Below, one piece after another: positions 61,330 through 64,000 of a stretch of 64,000 bases of DNA (the first letter of the stretch is position 1; each line of letters begins with the position of its first letter). This stretch comes from Candidatus Poribacteria bacterium (GTDB lineage Bacteria > Poribacteria > WGA-4E > WGA-3G): NCBI GenBank assembly GCA_026710795.1, contig JAPOQK010000024.1:1-64000 (forward strand), written 5' to 3'. The translations under genes were made by a program, and so were the position numbers. Below the pieces are notes generated by a model. It did no database searches, had not been told where the DNA came from, and saw nothing but the letters and a program-made list of their open reading frames with translations.

Positions 61330-61413
61330 GTAGGAGCGACCCGGGGAATGCCAATAGGCATTCATACCGTTGATTTCTTGATTTACTGGTCGCGACCCGG
61401 ATGATGCTCCTAC
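61330..61413. repeat. REP-like palindromic repeat (core of MITE family 2, stand-alone)
   Basis: TGTAGGAGCGACCCGGGGAATGCCAATAGGCATTCATACCGTTGATTTCTTGATTTACTGGTCGCGACCCGGATGATGCTCCTACA. Confidence 0.8.
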
Positions 61414-61832
61414 AGTATTTATGAGATGCCCAAAAAGGTGCTTCCATCAAAATCATTAACAGTACCAATGTAGAATAATTTCTAAACTTTACCATATATA
61501 AGGTAATAGGCATACTCCTCTACCGTTACTTATTCTATATGCAGCTTTGCAAGAACAAGGTTTCATGGTAATTGGGTAATTTCTTTTTTCAGAAGAATAC
61601 CGAAACAGTTTACAACAAAACACTGTTAAAAAAGAAATCAACAGGTTTGTGAAAATGGGGTGTGTAAATATTTTTGCATCAATTAAACCAACTTTCATGC
61701 TGGCATGCTTATTTTTTCGATGCTGACAAAAAACTGAAAACTGAAAACTACATAAAACATATTGGATATATATTGTTCCAAAATCCACAACCCCTTCCAA
61801 CCCTCAATAACACGTGTTATAATACTATCACT

Positions 61833-61874
61833 ATGAAAAACACAACAACCCACAAATCCAACATCGCCGTATTC
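61833..61874 (+). repeat. Truncated copy R0 of the leader module
   Basis: ATGAAAAACACAACAACCCACAAATCCAAC resembles ATGAAAACAACCCATAAATCCAG in R1/R2; abuts a REP-like repeat. Confidence 0.5.
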
Positions 61875-61905
61875 GTAGGTCGGAGCGAGCAAAGCGAACT
61901 ACGAC
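61875..61905. repeat. REP-like palindrome
   Basis: GTAGGTCGGAGCGAGCAAAGCGAACTACGAC. Confidence 0.75.
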
Positions 61906-61943
61906 ATCTTACATTCTGTAGAAGCGACCTCGGACAAATAGCT

Positions 61944-62100
61944 AAAAACAAAAGATACAGTTTTTCAAATTTTTTAAGACACAGTAACCCTGTGAAAACA
62001 ACCCATAAACCCAGACAGACACAACAACGAGATCACAACACAGTAAAGATACAGTCATGTAAAAAAAGGCGCAAAACTGTATCTTTTTTTACGGAGGAAA
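61944..62100 (+). repeat. Duplicated leader module, copy R1
   Basis: Aligns almost gap-free with 62281-62436. Confidence 0.8.
62045..62090 (+). terminator. Terminator-like hairpin in R1
   Basis: AAAGATACAGT...ACTGTATCTTTTTTT. Confidence 0.65.
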
Positions 62101-62112
62101 ATAACACAATTC

Positions 62113-62143
62113 GTAGGTCGGAGCAAGCGAAGTGACCTACGAC
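62113..62143. repeat. REP-like palindrome immediately after R1
   Basis: GTAGGTCGGAGCAAGCGAAGTGACCTACGAC. Confidence 0.75.
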
Positions 62144-62150
62144 AGTATAT

Positions 62151-62247
62151 TAACCCAAGTTGCTACCTAAAAAATATTAGACAGGTGGGATACTATTTTA
62201 ATCAAAAAAAGGCATTATTCTCGAAAATATTGTAGCAACTTGGGTTA
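62151..62247. repeat. 97-bp element bounded by a perfect 16-bp inverted repeat
   Basis: TAACCCAAGTTGCTAC ... GTAGCAACTTGGGTTA. Confidence 0.8.
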
Positions 62248-62280
62248 TATTAGACAATTCAAAAATAGACAAAATCAAGC

Positions 62281-62436
62281 AAAACAAAAGATACCAAATT
62301 TAAATTTTTTCATAGTGAAAAAACCGATGAAAACAACCCATAAATCCAGTCTGGGACTACCACTAGATCACAACACCAAAAAGATACCGTTATGTAAAAA
62401 AAAACACCATACGGTATCTTTTTTATGATGGAGAAA
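62281..62436 (+). repeat. Duplicated leader module, copy R2
   Basis: AAACAAAAGATACC...GATGAAAACAACCCATAAATCCAG...AGATCACAACACCAAAAAGATACCGT shared with R1. Confidence 0.8.
62380..62424 (+). terminator. Terminator-like hairpin in R2
   Basis: AAAGATACCGT...ACGGTATCTTTTTT. Confidence 0.65.
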
Positions 62437-62440
62437 TTCA

Positions 62441-62560
62441 ATGAAATTACAAGATAAACAATTCACAGTCAAATATGATGTCCGAAGTCTTGGGCATGGT
62501 GTTTCCATCTCTTCTTTATGCAAAAAACTTTACACACCCGTGAAAATGAACTGTTTTTAA
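62441..62560 (+). CDS. Possible 39-aa small ORF after R2
   Basis: ATGGAGAAATTCA then ATG; MKLQDKQFTVKYDVRSLGHGVSISSLCKKLYTPVKMNCF*; too short for the supplied ORF track. Confidence 0.35.
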   Translation: MKLQDKQFTVKYDVRSLGHGVSISSLCKKLYTPVKMNCF

Positions 62561-62582
62561 TCACATAAGGAGATATACCGCC

Positions 62583-64000
62583 ATGAAATCCTCACGTTTC
62601 TTGATATTCACAGTAATTTATGTTTTAATCTGCTGTTTTACATCAATTGCACAAGATAACGCACAAATAGGATTACCTGAAGGGGTTATAGCACGACTTG
62701 GCAAAGGTTCGCTGGGTGAAATCCGCTTTTCTCCAGATGGAAGTAAACTTGCAGTTTCAACTTCTCTCGGAATCTGGTTCCACGACCCACAAACTGGGAA
62801 AGAGTTGGAATTGCTGCGACATCCTAACATAAGATATCCATACGCTTTTGCATTTTCTCCTGATGGCAACACAATCGCTATAGGTGTTAGAGAGAAAAAG
62901 CAAAAGTCAAGCGGAAGTATTAGGTACCCAGTAGCATTATGGAATGTCACTACAGGAAAAGAAAAAGAAATGCCTCTTGGACACTTGCACAGAGTTAGAT
63001 CCATTGCATTTTCTCCTGACGGAATTTATGTCGCTTCTGTTGGAGGGTTTGCAAACACCGGTCACTTATGGAACACACAAACAGGAGAAAGCATAGCCAT
63101 AAAAAGAATGCATGCAAAAGGCGTGAGTTTAGTTCTGTTTTCTTTGGATGGACCAACTTTTGTTACCAAGGGGTACGACAACGCAGCATATCTGTGGGAT
63201 GGAAAAACGGGTAATCATAAACTCACACTTACTGCACATTCAGAGCAAGTTTCTTCTGTTGCATATACTCCAGATGGTAAGAATATTGCAACAGGAAGTA
63301 GGGATGGAACGATTCGGTTATGGGATGCCGCCACTGGAAAACATAAAGACACACTGACGTCCGACAAAGGAAGTGCCAGGTCTCTCGTATACTCTCCTGA
63401 TGGAAAGACAATCGCCAGCGGAACAGTAAGCGGTGATGTGCAATTATGGAACACACAAACATCAACACTAAAATCCACTCTCTCTGGACATACAGGAAGA
63501 GTTGAATCTGTTGCTTACTCTCCCGATGGAAATACTATTGCTTCTGCCAGTAGAGATACAGTGCGATTGTGGAATGCTGCCACTGGCAAAACTAAAGCCA
63601 TACTAACAGGATATATGCGTATCAACTCCGTCGCATATTCTCCCAATGGAACTACGATTGCTACTGGAAGTGGAAATAACACGGTGCGATTGTGGGATAC
63701 AAAATCAGGGAGAATAAAAAACACTTTTACTGCTTTTTCCGGTTACGGAAGAATTACCAAAGTAACCTATTCTCCCGATGGAAAAACAATTGCTGTGGCA
63801 AGACCTTTTAGTACAGTTTTCTTGTTAGATGCGCAAACCGGAAAACGTAAAGCCACACTCAAGCATTTCGGTTTGATTGATGAGATTTTTAATGTAATTC
63901 AGGATCGTGAGTATGATATAACTACTCTGACGTATTCCTCTGATGGCAACACAATCGTTACAGGATTAGATTGTTATACTCATGAAAAAGGAACGGTGTT
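62583..64000 (+). CDS. Secreted WD40 repeat protein, runs off the window end
   Basis: AAGGAGATATACCGCC ATG; MKSSRFLIFTVIYVLICCFTSIAQDNAQIGLPEGVIARLGKGSLGEIRFSPDG...; frame open to base 64000, absent from the supplied ORF track because no stop is reached. Confidence 0.92.
   Translation, partial: MKSSRFLIFTVIYVLICCFTSIAQDNAQIGLPEGVIARLGKGSLGEIRFSPDGSKLAVSTSLGIWFHDPQTGKELELLRHPNIRYPYAFAFSPDGNTIAIGVREKKQKSSGSIRYPVALWNVTTGKEKEMPLGHLHRVRSIAFSPDGIYVASVGGFANTGHLWNTQTGESIAIKRMHAKGVSLVLFSLDGPTFVTKGYDNAAYLWDGKTGNHKLTLTAHSEQVSSVAYTPDGKNIATGSRDGTIRLWDAATGKHKDTLTSDKGSARSLVYSPDGKTIASGTVSGDVQLWNTQTSTLKSTLSGHTGRVESVAYSPDGNTIASASRDTVRLWNAATGKTKAILTGYMRINSVAYSPNGTTIATGSGNNTVRLWDTKSGRIKNTFTAFSGYGRITKVTYSPDGKTIAVARPFSTVFLLDAQTGKRKATLKHFGLIDEIFNVIQDREYDITTLTYSSDGNTIVTGLDCYTHEKGTV

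Noticed and set aside
61674-62135. 153-aa ORF spanning 61674-62135
   Set aside because: It runs through a truncated leader module, a REP-like palindrome and R1; composition and overlap with repeats argue against a real protein.

Overview
This 64 kb window looks like a chromosome segment from a Poribacteria-like bacterium. That lineage call is an inference from gene style: expanded secreted WD40 proteins, PhyH-type dioxygenases, Gfo/Idh/MocA oxidoreductases, and dockerin plus NYPNPFNP sorting domains. Housekeeping genes (def, larE, glcF, dcd, glnA-glnB, rsmI, aspartokinase) and sugar/oxidoreductase genes flank two tandem arrays, plus one window-edge gene, of about 13 paralogous exported WD40 beta-propeller genes. 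Array 1 (20.5-32.7 kb) is WD40 only. Array 2 (42.9-57.2 kb) carries WD40 + dockerin + FlgD/T9SS-like C-terminal domain; its first member also has a cohesin-like domain, and the next four genes form an A-B-A-B duplicated pair. The main observations are: (i) the cohesin/dockerin-tagged WD40 array; (ii) a WD40 gene split by one in-frame TGA, with its last blade still readable downstream; (iii) TA-flanked MITE-like elements, in one family of which the palindromic core is inverted between copies while the flanks keep their orientation, and one copy sits inside the signal-peptide region of a WD40 pseudogene; (iv) a duplicated ~155 bp module at 61.9-62.4 kb whose terminator-like hairpin shows a compensatory base change, a candidate cis-regulatory RNA; and (v) a decayed IS200/IS605 TnpB remnant that could retain omega-RNA sequence. 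No tRNA, rRNA or CRISPR was recognised. All similarity calls come from reading the sequence; no database search was run.
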